From contig NZ_JAFEVL010000048.1 of assembly GCF_016901135.1 (NCBI RefSeq), forward strand, positions 124,001 to 188,000: a stretch of DNA of 64,000 bases, given 5' to 3'. The notes under the pieces were generated by a model. The model was not told the DNA's origin and did not search any database. It saw only the letters and a program-made list of their open reading frames with translations. The DNA is from Martinezella lusitana (GTDB taxonomy: Bacteria; Pseudomonadota; Alphaproteobacteria; Rhizobiales; Rhizobiaceae). Position 1 is the first letter of the stretch, and each line of letters opens with the position of its first letter. Below are positions 43,025 to 51,578 of this stretch, in pieces. Position numbers and translations under genes: made by a program.

Positions 43025-43428
43025 TTTCCTGCTCCGTCCATTTATTCGATCGAACGGGGATGAGTTGTAACTTCAGCAGGTTTCCCAGGTTTTGCTCGTT
43101 TATTGCGAAACGTTTCTGTCGCCGCGGGGAATGCGATCATTCGTAACGTGTCTGGCATGTCGCCGTCCACGACGATCCTGTCCGAGAGACCGCAAACGAA
43201 TTGCCGTGGCAACGACGCTATGGACGATGGCCATGAGAAGGGCGCTACGCGCTACTCTTCCGGAACGAGCAGGCAATACCGAGCCGCGTTAAACGTACGG
43301 CTTTTCAAAGCCATACGCGCGCATTTTCATTCGGAATATTTGGCAGGAGCGACTGACGTGTCGCAGCGATCAACTTTACCATCATTTCAACGGTAAAGTT
43401 GACCGTTGAGAGAGAAGAACCTCGGATG
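43025..43428. other. intergenic region with hairpins, candidate small RNA locus
   Basis: No supported gene. Hairpin CGTAcGGCTTT-tc-AAAGCCaTACG at 43294-43317. Then CAACTTTACC / GGTAAAGTTG (43371-43401), and CAACGGT / ACCGTTG (43388-43408), which compete for the same bases. May be the 3' region of the psiF-like transcript or a separate RNA. Confidence 0.4.
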
Positions 43429-43737
43429 CTACGCCGCCTTGCCGCCGTTCTTCTTGCAGTCGCTGCGGAACTTGGCGCGTGCCTTTCCGTGCAGGCCCTT
43501 GGCGTCGGCCTGAGTCGAACATGCCTTGGAAACGGCCGTTTGAGCGGGCTTCATCGCCTTTGGCTTGGTTGTGCTGGTCGTCGATTTCATGGCGGGTGTC
43601 GACGTCGTCGCACTGGGGGGTGTGGTCGTCGTGCTGGGGGTTGTCGTCGTTGTGCTGGGTGTCGCCGTTTGTGCCATGGCGCTTACGCTGAAGAGGGCGG
43701 CAAAGGCTGCAGTCGTGAACATAGTAGCAATTCGCAT
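43429..43737 (-). CDS. PsiF-repeat family secreted protein
   Basis: A 102-residue exported protein: signal peptide (about 1-22, cleavage after AMA), a long Thr/Ser/Pro low-complexity spacer (about 23-65), and one PsiF repeat (KACSTQADAKGLHGKARAKF, then RSDCKK) with its two conserved cysteines. E. coli psiF is phosphate-starvation inducible, but its function is unknown. GGAGG nine bases before the ATG. Confidence 0.88.
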   Translation of the reverse strand: MRIATMFTTAAFAALFSVSAMAQTATPSTTTTTPSTTTTPPSATTSTPAMKSTTSTTKPKAMKPAQTAVSKACSTQADAKGLHGKARAKFRSDCKKNGGKAA

Positions 43738-43769
43738 GGGGCTTTTCCTCCGCTAACTAAACTTGGGTG

Positions 43770-43792
43770 GAACGTACGTTGTTCGACGAACA
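43770..43792. promoter_or_regulatory. stacked palindromes upstream of psiF-like gene
   Basis: AACGTACGTT (43771-43780, perfect) directly followed by TGTTCG-A-CGAACA (43780-43792, perfect). It lies 33 bases before the start codon of the psiF-like gene on the minus strand, so it overlaps the probable promoter. Regulator unknown. Confidence 0.4.
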
Positions 43793-44010
43793 CCGACAGC
43801 TTGGACCAATATTTTTGCGAAAGCAATTTGTTCGTCGGGCTGCTCTGCGGCCATTGGTCGCGTCTGTTGTGGGCCTGTCTCGTGAGGCAAGATCGGTATT
43901 TCGGTTGCTTCGCGCGGGCGGTTTTGCAGCCGCCGCCCTCGAAAAGGTGATTGGCTTTCAGGCCTTCGCGAAGCTAGGAAGAGGGTGAAATGACATAGCC
44001 GGAGTCCATC

Positions 44011-44763
44011 GTGTCGCTTGCCGATATCTCGCTTTTCAGTGCCTTGATTGCCGGGGCGCTTTCGTTTCTTTCGCCTTGCGTGCTGCCGCTCGTGCCGCCC
44101 TATCTCTGCTACATGGCCGGTGTTTCGGTCGAGCAGTTTCGCGGCGGGGGATCGGCTGTCGCAGCAGGGCCGAGTGTTCGCGGCAATGTGCTGATGTCGG
44201 CGCTCTTCTTTACGCTGGGGTTCGCCACCGTATTCGTCGCACTCGGCGCCGGCGCTTCATCCATCGGCCTGCTGCTGCGTCAGCATCTCGATCTTCTCTC
44301 GAAGATCGGCGGTCTGATCATCGTCATCATGGGCTTGAATTTCCTCGGTGTTTTCCGCATCGGCCTTCTCGCCCGCGAGGCACGCTTCCAGGGCAGCGGC
44401 AAGCCGGCGACGTTGACGGGCGCCTATATCATGGGCCTTGCCTTCGCCTTCGGCTGGACGCCTTGCATCGGCCCGGTTCTCGGCGCCATCCTCGGCATTG
44501 CCGCCTCTCGCGAGACGGTTGGTGCGGGCGCCGGCCTGCTCGCGGTCTATTCGCTGGGGCTTGCCATTCCGTTCTGGATCGCAGCCGGCTTTTCCGGCGC
44601 CTTCATGAGCTTTCTGTCCCGCTTCCGGCGTCATCTCGGCACGGTCGAGAAAGTCATGGGCGGACTTCTGGTGCTGACCGGGCTCGCCTTCATATTCGGC
44701 TATATCAGCGACATGGCGATCTGGTTTCAGCAGACCTTTCCAATCCTGATGAAAATCGGCTAA
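44011..44763 (+). CDS. ccdA: cytochrome c biogenesis / thiol transport protein CcdA
   Basis: A 250-residue inner-membrane protein with six predicted spans that passes electrons from thioredoxin to periplasmic thiol proteins for cytochrome c maturation. The redox cysteines are in SPCVLPLVPPYLCYMAG and FGWTPCIGPVLGAIL. GTG start at 44011 after CCGGAGT. Single gene, no ccm genes near it. Confidence 0.94.
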   Translation: MSLADISLFSALIAGALSFLSPCVLPLVPPYLCYMAGVSVEQFRGGGSAVAAGPSVRGNVLMSALFFTLGFATVFVALGAGASSIGLLLRQHLDLLSKIGGLIIVIMGLNFLGVFRIGLLAREARFQGSGKPATLTGAYIMGLAFAFGWTPCIGPVLGAILGIAASRETVGAGAGLLAVYSLGLAIPFWIAAGFSGAFMSFLSRFRRHLGTVEKVMGGLLVLTGLAFIFGYISDMAIWFQQTFPILMKIG

Positions 44764-44815
44764 GTCGGGCGATATCCTTCGCCTTCATTTTCCACGGCAA
44801 AATGGAATATGCCCG

Positions 44816-45778
44816 ATGGCTGACGTTGTCGGTCTGCTGCTGCCATTCTTCGGCCTGATCCTGATCGGTTACATTGCCGCGCGCATCACGAAACAGCCGG
44901 CGGAGGCGCTCGGCTGGCTCAATACGTTCATCATCTATGCCGCATTGCCGGCTTTGTTCTTCAAGCTCGTTTCGCAGACACCGATCGAACAGCTGACGCG
45001 AATCGATTTCATCGCCACCGATATCGCCGCGACCTATTCGATCTTTCTCCTGCTGTTTCTCGTCGGGCGTTTTTTGCGGCGCAATTCACTCGCCGACAGC
45101 ACGATCCAGGCCTTTGCCGGCGCTTACGGCAATATCGGCTATATGGGGCCGGGCCTAGCGCTTCTGGCGCTGGGTGAAAAGGCGGCCGTTCCCGTCGCGC
45201 TGATCGTGTGCTTCGAAAACGCGCTGCATTTCATCGTCGCGCCGGCCCTGATGGCTCTCGAAGGCGGAGACAAGCGCTCCGTCTGGCGCCTTGCTGGGGA
45301 TATCGCCCGGAAAGTGCTGCTGCACCCCTTCATCCTGTCGACTGCCCTGGGTTTTGCCGTGGCAGCGCTTTCGCTCCATCAGCCAGTCGCCTTCGAGCGG
45401 TTTGTCAATTATCTGGCGCAAGCGGCTGCACCCTGTGCGCTATTTGCCATGGGCGTAACGCTTGCGTTGCGGCCGTTGAAGCGGGTTCCGGTCGAGATCG
45501 GCTATATCGTGCCTGCGAAACTCATCCTGCATCCGCTCGTCGTTTATGTCGTGCTGCAGGCCGTGGGTGGGTTCGATCCGATATGGATCGAATCAGCGAT
45601 GCTACTTGCCGCCTTGCCGACGGCCACGAATGTCTTTGTCATCGGCCAGCAATATGGCGTCTGGCAGGAACGGGCTTCCGCCACCATCCTGATCACAACG
45701 GCCTGTTCCGTGGTGACGGTGTCGCTGGTGCTCTATCTGATAAAATCGGGCGCCTTACCGGCGCAGCTTTTCCCGTAG
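44816..45778 (+). CDS. AEC family transporter
   Basis: A 320-residue membrane protein of the auxin efflux carrier/malate permease family: two five-span halves (LLPFFGLILIGYIAARIT at the start, a central cytoplasmic linker, and a second half from ALGFAVAALS). The conserved AYGNIGYMGPGLALLAL crossover motif is present. Substrate unknown; relatives carry malate or other organic anions. Overlaps the end of the convergent monooxygenase by 24 bases. Confidence 0.92.
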   Translation: MADVVGLLLPFFGLILIGYIAARITKQPAEALGWLNTFIIYAALPALFFKLVSQTPIEQLTRIDFIATDIAATYSIFLLLFLVGRFLRRNSLADSTIQAFAGAYGNIGYMGPGLALLALGEKAAVPVALIVCFENALHFIVAPALMALEGGDKRSVWRLAGDIARKVLLHPFILSTALGFAVAALSLHQPVAFERFVNYLAQAAAPCALFAMGVTLALRPLKRVPVEIGYIVPAKLILHPLVVYVVLQAVGGFDPIWIESAMLLAALPTATNVFVIGQQYGVWQERASATILITTACSVVTVSLVLYLIKSGALPAQLFP

Positions 45779-46957
45779 CATCAAGGGAAAATTGCGCAGG
45801 CTGCCGCCCGGTTCGATGCCTTCGCGCATGACGATGTTCCGGAGCGGCGCGATGGCGGAAAGTACATGCAGCCCCGCGGAGCGCAGCATCTGCACGGGCA
45901 GGAAATCCGACAGAAGCGAGCGATTGAGGAGATCGACGCTCGTCGTCCGGCTGATGATGTCGACGCGGCGCTTACGGTCGAAATTGTCGCCGGCTGATGC
46001 GGAGATCGGCTGATCCGCGCGGGTGCAAAGGATGTCCGACAGCGCCAGTATATCGCGCAGGCTCAGGTTCAGGCCCTGAGCCCCGATCGGCGGAAAGACA
46101 TGGGCGGCTTCGCCGATCAAGGCGGCGCGGCCCTTGCCGAAACGATGGGCCGTCATGCCGGAGAGCGGCCAGACCTGGACATTGTCCTCGATCGTCACGC
46201 GGCCGAGCATCGATTGCATGCGCTCCTCGACCAGTCGCCCAAGTTCCTCGAGCGATTTTTCGGCATTGGCCGCAGCTTCCGCCGGCTTCTGCACCCAGAC
46301 GAGGCTGGAGCGGTTGCCGGGCAGGGGCACCTGCGTGAAGGGACCGCTTTCGGTGTGGAATTCCGTCGAGATGTTCTGATGCGGCAGAGAGTGCGCAAGG
46401 TTCAGGACCATGGCGGATTGCGGATAGGACCAGCCCTTGACCTTGATGCCCAAGGTCTCGCGAACCATCGAGTTGCGTCCGTCGGCACCGACGACGAAAG
46501 CGGCATCGATCGAATCGCCATTGTCGAGCGCAATCGTCAAGCCATCGTTGCGAAAGGTGATGTCGGAGGCGCTGGCTTCGATGCGGTTGATGTTTGCTTC
46601 CGCCTCGATGGCGTCACCGAGGCTGCCGAGCAGCACGGCGTTCGGAATATTGTAGCCGAAGGCGTCGAGGCCGATTTCGGACGATCGGAACGAGACGGTC
46701 GGCGCCCGCAGCAGCCTCGTTGTGCCGTCGATGATCCGCATGGTCGTCAATGCAGCCGCCGAGGGCGCGATCTTGTCCCATAGCGTCAGGCGCTCGAGAA
46801 AGCGGATCGATTGATCCATCAGCGCCGTCGTCCGTCTGTCGGCCTTGTTGTGCGGCGCGGCCACCAAGGCGACGGATCTTCCGCCGCGCGCAAGCGCGTA
46901 CGCCGTGATCATGCCGGCCAGACCTCCGCCGATGACGGCCACTTCAATCTGCTTCAT
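45755..46957 (-). CDS. UbiH/UbiF/COQ6-type FAD-dependent monooxygenase
   Basis: A 400-residue flavoprotein hydroxylase of the ubiquinone pathway: dinucleotide motif VIGGGLAGMITAYALARGG, the DGRNSMVRE (DG) motif, and ALIGEAAHVFPPIGAQGLNL, where the second FAD motif reads GEAAH instead of GDAAH. Which ring position it hydroxylates (C5, C6 or C1) cannot be told from sequence. GAGG ribosome site. Divergent from pcs. Confidence 0.9.
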   Translation of the reverse strand: MKQIEVAVIGGGLAGMITAYALARGGRSVALVAAPHNKADRRTTALMDQSIRFLERLTLWDKIAPSAAALTTMRIIDGTTRLLRAPTVSFRSSEIGLDAFGYNIPNAVLLGSLGDAIEAEANINRIEASASDITFRNDGLTIALDNGDSIDAAFVVGADGRNSMVRETLGIKVKGWSYPQSAMVLNLAHSLPHQNISTEFHTESGPFTQVPLPGNRSSLVWVQKPAEAAANAEKSLEELGRLVEERMQSMLGRVTIEDNVQVWPLSGMTAHRFGKGRAALIGEAAHVFPPIGAQGLNLSLRDILALSDILCTRADQPISASAGDNFDRKRRVDIISRTTSVDLLNRSLLSDFLPVQMLRSAGLHVLSAIAPLRNIVMREGIEPGGSLRNFPLMLREKLRR

Positions 46958-47120
46958 ATCGATGCCTCAATTGCCTCTCGTTCTGAAAATAGGCGCTTAG
47001 CCTGTTGAAATCCATGGGATGAAACATCGCAACGGGTGAAAATGACAGGAAGTCGCGCTAGCGTGACGGGGTAGACGCTTTTGCGCTGGCGGCAGAGACC
47101 AAAGGATGCATATTAGCGAG

Positions 47121-47144
47121 AAAAACCGCCTGCCGGGGCAGGCG
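47121..47144 (-). terminator. minus-oriented rho-independent-type hairpin in the pcs leader
   Basis: On the minus strand CGCCTGC-CCCG-GCAGGCG followed by G and five T. On the plus strand the same hairpin lies 26 bases before the pcs ATG, preceded by an A run. It may stop antisense transcription toward the monooxygenase gene or act as a leader structure for pcs. Confidence 0.45.
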
Positions 47145-47169
47145 CATAAGCAGACGAGTCACGGGGCGG

Positions 47170-47895
47170 ATGAAAATCTTCAAATACAAGCGGGTGCCTT
47201 ATGCGGAGATTCGTGCTTTCTCCGTCCATATATTGACGGCATCTGGATCTTTTCTCGCCTTTCTTGGCGTCGTTGCAGCCTCGGAGCATCGTTTTGTCGA
47301 TATGTTCTGGTGGCTTGGTTTGGCGCTGCTGGTCGATGGCATCGACGGGCCGATCGCCCGCAAGGTCCGGGTCAAGGAAGTCCTTCCCAATTGGTCGGGC
47401 GATACGCTCGACAACATTATCGACTATGTGACCTATGTGCTGCTGCCGGCCTTCGCGCTCTACGAAAGCGGCATGATCGGCGAGCCCTGGTCGTTTGTCG
47501 CCGCCGGCATGATCGTGGTCTCCAGCGCCATCTATTACGCGGATACCGGCATGAAGACGGAAGAGTATTTCTTCTCCGGCTTCCCGGTCGTCTGGAACAT
47601 GGTAATCTTCACGCTCTTCGTCATCGATGCCAGCGCCACGACCGCCATGATCCTGGTGGGGGTCTCCGTCGTCTTGACCTTCCTGCCGATCAATTTCCTG
47701 CATCCGGTGCGCGTCAAACGCTTGCGGCCGCTCAATCTCGGCATATTCCTCTTCTGGTCGGCGCTCGGCGTCTATTCGCTGCTGATGCATTTCGTCATGC
47801 CGCAATGGGCGGTCGCCCTCTTTATCATCAGCGGGATCTATCTTTACTGCATCGGTGCCGTATTGCAGTTTTTTCCGTCCCTCGGGCGTCAATAG
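47170..47895 (+). CDS. pcs: phosphatidylcholine synthase
   Basis: Makes phosphatidylcholine in one step from CDP-diacylglycerol and choline, a hallmark of rhizobia and other host-associated bacteria. The 241-residue integral membrane protein has about eight hydrophobic segments and a modified CDP-alcohol phosphotransferase motif: DGIDGPIARKVR, then GDTLDNIIDYVTYV with the metal-binding aspartates. Host-derived choline would be its substrate in symbiosis. Ends 11 bases before the quinone oxidoreductase gene. Confidence 0.95.
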   Translation: MKIFKYKRVPYAEIRAFSVHILTASGSFLAFLGVVAASEHRFVDMFWWLGLALLVDGIDGPIARKVRVKEVLPNWSGDTLDNIIDYVTYVLLPAFALYESGMIGEPWSFVAAGMIVVSSAIYYADTGMKTEEYFFSGFPVVWNMVIFTLFVIDASATTAMILVGVSVVLTFLPINFLHPVRVKRLRPLNLGIFLFWSALGVYSLLMHFVMPQWAVALFIISGIYLYCIGAVLQFFPSLGRQ

Positions 47896-47906
47896 GATTG
47901 CGCATC

Positions 47907-48887
47907 ATGAAAAAGATCCAGGTCATTCGCATCCATGAAAACGGCGGTCCTGATGTCATGAAGCTGGAGGAGGTGGATCTCCCACCGCCCGCCGCCGGAG
48001 AAGTACAGATCCGCCATGCCGCGATCGGGCTGAATTTCATAGACGTCTATCTCCGGTCCGGGCTTTACAAGGCGCCATACTTTCCGCTGCCGCTCGGCAA
48101 GGAAGCCGCCGGTACGATCACCGCGGTTGGGGCCGGCGTCTCCGATTTCTCAGTCGGCGACCGCGTTGCCTATGCCGGCAGCGATGGCGCCTATAGCGTC
48201 GAGCGCAATATCGATACCCGCCATCTGGTCAAGGTGTCCGACGATATCCCGCTCGAAACGGCGGCAGCGATGATGCTGAAGGGCATGACGGCCGAATATC
48301 TGCTGAACCGCACCTTCAAGGTCGGCCCTGGCATCACGTTGCTGTTTCACGCAGCCGCCGGCGGCGTCGGCCTGATCGCCGGCCAATGGGCGAAGGCGCT
48401 GGGCGCCACTGTGATCGGCACGGCCGGTTCGCCGGAAAAGGTCGAGCTGGCACTGGCGCATGGTTACGACCACGTCATCGACTATAGCAGGGAGAATTTT
48501 GCCGACCGCGTTCGGGAGATCACCGGCGGCAAGGGGGTCGATGTCGTCTACGATTCGGTCGGCAAGGACACATACCCCTATTCGCTCGATTGCCTGAAGC
48601 CGCGCGGCATGTGGGTGACCTTCGGCCAATCCTCGAGCCCGATCGAGAATTTCAATCTCGCCACCCTCAATCAGAAAGGCTCGCTTTTCGCGACGCGCCC
48701 GAGCCTTTTCGCCTATGTCTCCACACCAGAAGAGTTGAGAGCCAGCGCCGGGGCGTTATTTGCTGTTGTGCAAAGCAACAAAGTGCGTATCAATATCCAC
48801 CAGACCTATCCGCTTGTTGATGCTGGGCGCGCGCACTCGGATTTGGAGGCAAGAAGAACAAGTGGAACTACACTGCTGATCCCATAG
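47907..48887 (+). CDS. qor: quinone oxidoreductase (zeta-crystallin family)
   Basis: A 326-residue NADPH-dependent medium-chain reductase without zinc ligands. The GroES-like N-terminal half (IRHAAIGLNFIDVYLRSGLY) is followed by a Rossmann half with HAAAGGVGLIAGQWAKALGA. The start at 47907 gives the standard MKKIQVIRIHENGGPDV; the frame stays open across pcs in another phase, which is a shadow, not a fusion. Probably co-transcribed with pcs. Confidence 0.94.
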   Translation: MKKIQVIRIHENGGPDVMKLEEVDLPPPAAGEVQIRHAAIGLNFIDVYLRSGLYKAPYFPLPLGKEAAGTITAVGAGVSDFSVGDRVAYAGSDGAYSVERNIDTRHLVKVSDDIPLETAAAMMLKGMTAEYLLNRTFKVGPGITLLFHAAAGGVGLIAGQWAKALGATVIGTAGSPEKVELALAHGYDHVIDYSRENFADRVREITGGKGVDVVYDSVGKDTYPYSLDCLKPRGMWVTFGQSSSPIENFNLATLNQKGSLFATRPSLFAYVSTPEELRASAGALFAVVQSNKVRINIHQTYPLVDAGRAHSDLEARRTSGTTLLIP

Positions 48888-48928
48888 ATCCGTAAAGGGC
48901 AGGACGGTGGGAAGGAAATGAGGGGAAC

Positions 48929-50503
48929 GTGTCGTCATCTGATGTGCCGGCAACCGGTGCGTTACTATCGGTTCGCAAACTGACGAAGCTGTTCGGTAGT
49001 TTTGCTGCCTGCAATGAAATCGATCTGGAAATCCAGCCGGGCGAAATTCACGCTCTGCTCGGCGAGAACGGCGCAGGCAAATCCACGCTGGTGAAGATGC
49101 TGTTCGGCGTGCTGGAGCCGACGCATGGGGAAATAGTGTGGCAGGGCCAATCCGTTGCGATCGACGCACCGGGCACGGCCCGCAAGCTCGGCATCGGCAT
49201 GGTGTTCCAGCATTTCTCGCTGTTCGAGGCACTGACGGTTGCCGAAAATATCGCGCTGTCGCTCGACGGCAAGATCCCGATCGCGAAGATATCGGAGGAG
49301 GCCGCGAGGCTGTCGCGAGCCTATGGCTTGCCGCTCGATCCGAATGCGCATGTGGCCGATCTATCCGTCGGCGAGCGCCAGCGCATCGAAATCGTCCGTG
49401 CGCTGCTGCAGAATCCGAAGCTGATCATTCTCGACGAGCCGACCTCCGTGCTGACACCGCAGGAGGCCGATCGCCTGTTCGAGACGCTGTTCCAGCTGAG
49501 GGACGAAGGGCGTTCGGTGCTTTACATCAGCCATCGTCTGGAAGAAGTGCAGCGCATCTGTTCGCGCGCCACCGTGCTTCGCCACGGCAAGGTGACCGGC
49601 GCCTGCGACCCGCGGCAGGAAACGACGGGTTCGCTTGCGCGCATGATGGTCGGCAGTGACGTCGCCAGCGTGCAGCATGAGGGACTTGGGAAGACGGGTG
49701 AGATCCAATTGGAAGTCGCGGGCCTGTCGGTGCCATCACGGACTCCCTTTGCCATGTCGCTGAAGGATGTTTCGCTGCGCGTGCGGGCCGGCGAAATTCT
49801 CGCGATCGCCGGCGTTGCCGGAAACGGGCAGGGCGAGCTGTTCGACGTCATTTCCGGCGAATACACCGTCCCATCGGACGATCTGATCCATGTGCGCGGC
49901 CAGGCGGTCGGCACCAAGGGCATCAATGCACGCCGGTTGCTCGGTGCCGGTTTCGTGCCGGAGGAGCGCCATGGCCACGCGGCCGTCTCGGCGATGAAGC
50001 TGTCGGACAATCTCGTGCTGGCGCGCAACCAATCGGACCGCAAGGCATTTCTGCGTGGCCGTTTCCTCAAGATCATCCGGCACGGCGTCGTCAAGCAGGC
50101 TGCCAAGCGGATCTGCGAAGCGATGGATGTGCGCAAGAGCGGCGAGGATCCGGCGGCCGGCGCGTTGTCCGGCGGCAATCTGCAAAAGTTCATCGTCGGC
50201 CGCGAGCTGGATCGCCAGCCGAGCGTGCTGGTCGTCAACCAGCCGACCTGGGGAGTGGACGCTGGGGCCGCAAGCCGCATCCGTCAGGCGCTCGTCGATC
50301 TTGCCCGCGATGGCTCGGCCGTGCTGGTCATCAGCCAGGACCTGGACGAGATTTTCGAAGTGGCGACCGATATCGCCGTCATCTCGGAAGGCCGGCTTTC
50401 AGCTTCATACCCTGCCGGCGAACTCACCCGCGAAAAGATCGGCCTGCTGATGAGCGGCCTGCATGAATCCAGGACGCAATCGGAGCCCGCGCATGCGCAT
50501 TGA
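48929..50503 (+). CDS. BMP-type ABC transporter, ATP-binding protein
   Basis: Duplicated ATPase of 524 residues that powers a CUT2-like importer. First half: Walker A GENGAGKSTLVKMLFG, signature LSVGERQRIEIVRAL, Walker B LIILDEPTSVLTP. Second half: degenerate Walker A GVAGNGQGELF lacking the Lys, LSGGNLQKFIVGREL signature, LVVNQPTWGVD. This asymmetry is normal for the family. GTG start after GGAAGGAAATGAGGGG. The substrate is probably a purine nucleoside. Confidence 0.95.
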   Translation: MSSSDVPATGALLSVRKLTKLFGSFAACNEIDLEIQPGEIHALLGENGAGKSTLVKMLFGVLEPTHGEIVWQGQSVAIDAPGTARKLGIGMVFQHFSLFEALTVAENIALSLDGKIPIAKISEEAARLSRAYGLPLDPNAHVADLSVGERQRIEIVRALLQNPKLIILDEPTSVLTPQEADRLFETLFQLRDEGRSVLYISHRLEEVQRICSRATVLRHGKVTGACDPRQETTGSLARMMVGSDVASVQHEGLGKTGEIQLEVAGLSVPSRTPFAMSLKDVSLRVRAGEILAIAGVAGNGQGELFDVISGEYTVPSDDLIHVRGQAVGTKGINARRLLGAGFVPEERHGHAAVSAMKLSDNLVLARNQSDRKAFLRGRFLKIIRHGVVKQAAKRICEAMDVRKSGEDPAAGALSGGNLQKFIVGRELDRQPSVLVVNQPTWGVDAGAASRIRQALVDLARDGSAVLVISQDLDEIFEVATDIAVISEGRLSASYPAGELTREKIGLLMSGLHESRTQSEPAHAH

Positions 50504-51578
50504 ACTTGAAAAGCGCCCGCAGGTCTCGAAACTGTTCGGTCTTCTATCGCCGCTGCTTGCTCTCGCGCTGGCGCTGATCGCCGGCACGATTATGTTCGCC
50601 GTCATGGGCAAGGATCCGGTGGAGGCGCTAAACGCCTTCTTCGTCGAGCCTCTGCTGGAGGTCTGGTCGCTGCACGAACTGGCGATCAAGGCCGGGCCGC
50701 TGATCCTGATCGCCGTAGGCCTCTGCGTCTGCTACCGCTCCAACAACTGGAACATCGGGGCGGAAGGCCAGTTCTCCATCGGCGCGGTCACGGGCTCCTT
50801 CATTCCGATCGTCTTCACCGATTGGCATTCGCCGATGGTCCTGCCCTTGATGCTGATCGCCGGTGCCATCGGCGGCGCGCTCTATGGCGCCATTCCGGCG
50901 CTGCTGAAGGCGCATTTCAACACCAATGAGATCCTGACGAGCCTGATGCTCGTCTATATCGCACAGCTCTTTCTGGATTGGCTGTCACGCGGACCGTGGC
51001 GTGATCCGCAGGGCCATAATTTTCCGCAGAGCATCGATTTTCCGCCGGAGGCGGTGCTGCCGGCGATCTGGGAGGATTCCGGCCGCGCCCATTGGGGTAT
51101 CGTCTTTGCCGTCGTTGCGGCGATCCTTGCCTGGTTCATGATCAAATATACGCTGAAGGGCTTCGAGATAACCGTGCTCGGCCAATCGGCTCGGGCAGGG
51201 CGGTTCGCCGGCTTCTCCTCGCGGAAAATGGTCTGGTTCGCCTTCCTCTTTTCCGGCGCGCTCTCGGGCCTTGCCGGCATTTCCGAGGTCGCCGGCTCGA
51301 TCGGCCATCTGCAGCCGGCGATCTCGCCGGGCTACGGCTTCACCGCCATCATCGTTGCGTTCCTGGCCCGTCTCAACCCGCTCGGTGCGATCCTTTCCGG
51401 CTTCGTGCTGGCGTTGACCTATCTCGGCGGCGAGGCGGCACAATTGTCGCCCGGTATTTCCGCCAAGGCGGCGAGCGTCTTCCAGGGGCTGCTGCTGTTT
51501 TTCGTGCTCTCCTGCGATACGCTGATCTACTATAAGATCCGGCTGATCTGGTCGCGGGTTCGGGGAGGTGCGGCATGA
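50493..51578 (+). CDS. BMP-type ABC transporter, permease 1
   Basis: A 361-residue permease of the BPD_transp_2 family with roughly ten hydrophobic segments; GLCVCYRSNNWNIGAEGQFS is the conserved early loop. Start at ATG 50493 (GGAG eight bases upstream), overlapping the ATPase gene by 11 bases. The TGA overlaps the next permease by ATGA, so stoichiometric translation is likely. Confidence 0.95.
   Translation: MRIELEKRPQVSKLFGLLSPLLALALALIAGTIMFAVMGKDPVEALNAFFVEPLLEVWSLHELAIKAGPLILIAVGLCVCYRSNNWNIGAEGQFSIGAVTGSFIPIVFTDWHSPMVLPLMLIAGAIGGALYGAIPALLKAHFNTNEILTSLMLVYIAQLFLDWLSRGPWRDPQGHNFPQSIDFPPEAVLPAIWEDSGRAHWGIVFAVVAAILAWFMIKYTLKGFEITVLGQSARAGRFAGFSSRKMVWFAFLFSGALSGLAGISEVAGSIGHLQPAISPGYGFTAIIVAFLARLNPLGAILSGFVLALTYLGGEAAQLSPGISAKAASVFQGLLLFFVLSCDTLIYYKIRLIWSRVRGGAA

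Noticed and set aside
43103..43396. A 97-codon plus-strand frame in the gap before the psiF-like gene
   Set aside because: No ribosome site, no recognisable motif and it runs into hairpin sequence; several equally long frames overlap it.
43770..43784. GAAC-N7-GTTC as a second LexA box
   Set aside because: Alphaproteobacterial LexA needs the direct repeat GTTC-N7-GTTC; this one is inverted, and it is better explained as part of two adjoining palindromes.
43767..43988. A 73-codon plus-strand frame upstream of ccdA
   Set aside because: It starts inside the palindromic operator region, lacks a ribosome site and has no family pattern.
47106..48887. A 593-codon open frame that would join the pcs region to the quinone oxidoreductase
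   Set aside because: The first 267 codons are the wrong phase of pcs; the oxidoreductase has its own ATG at 47907 with the standard N-terminus, so this is not a fusion protein.
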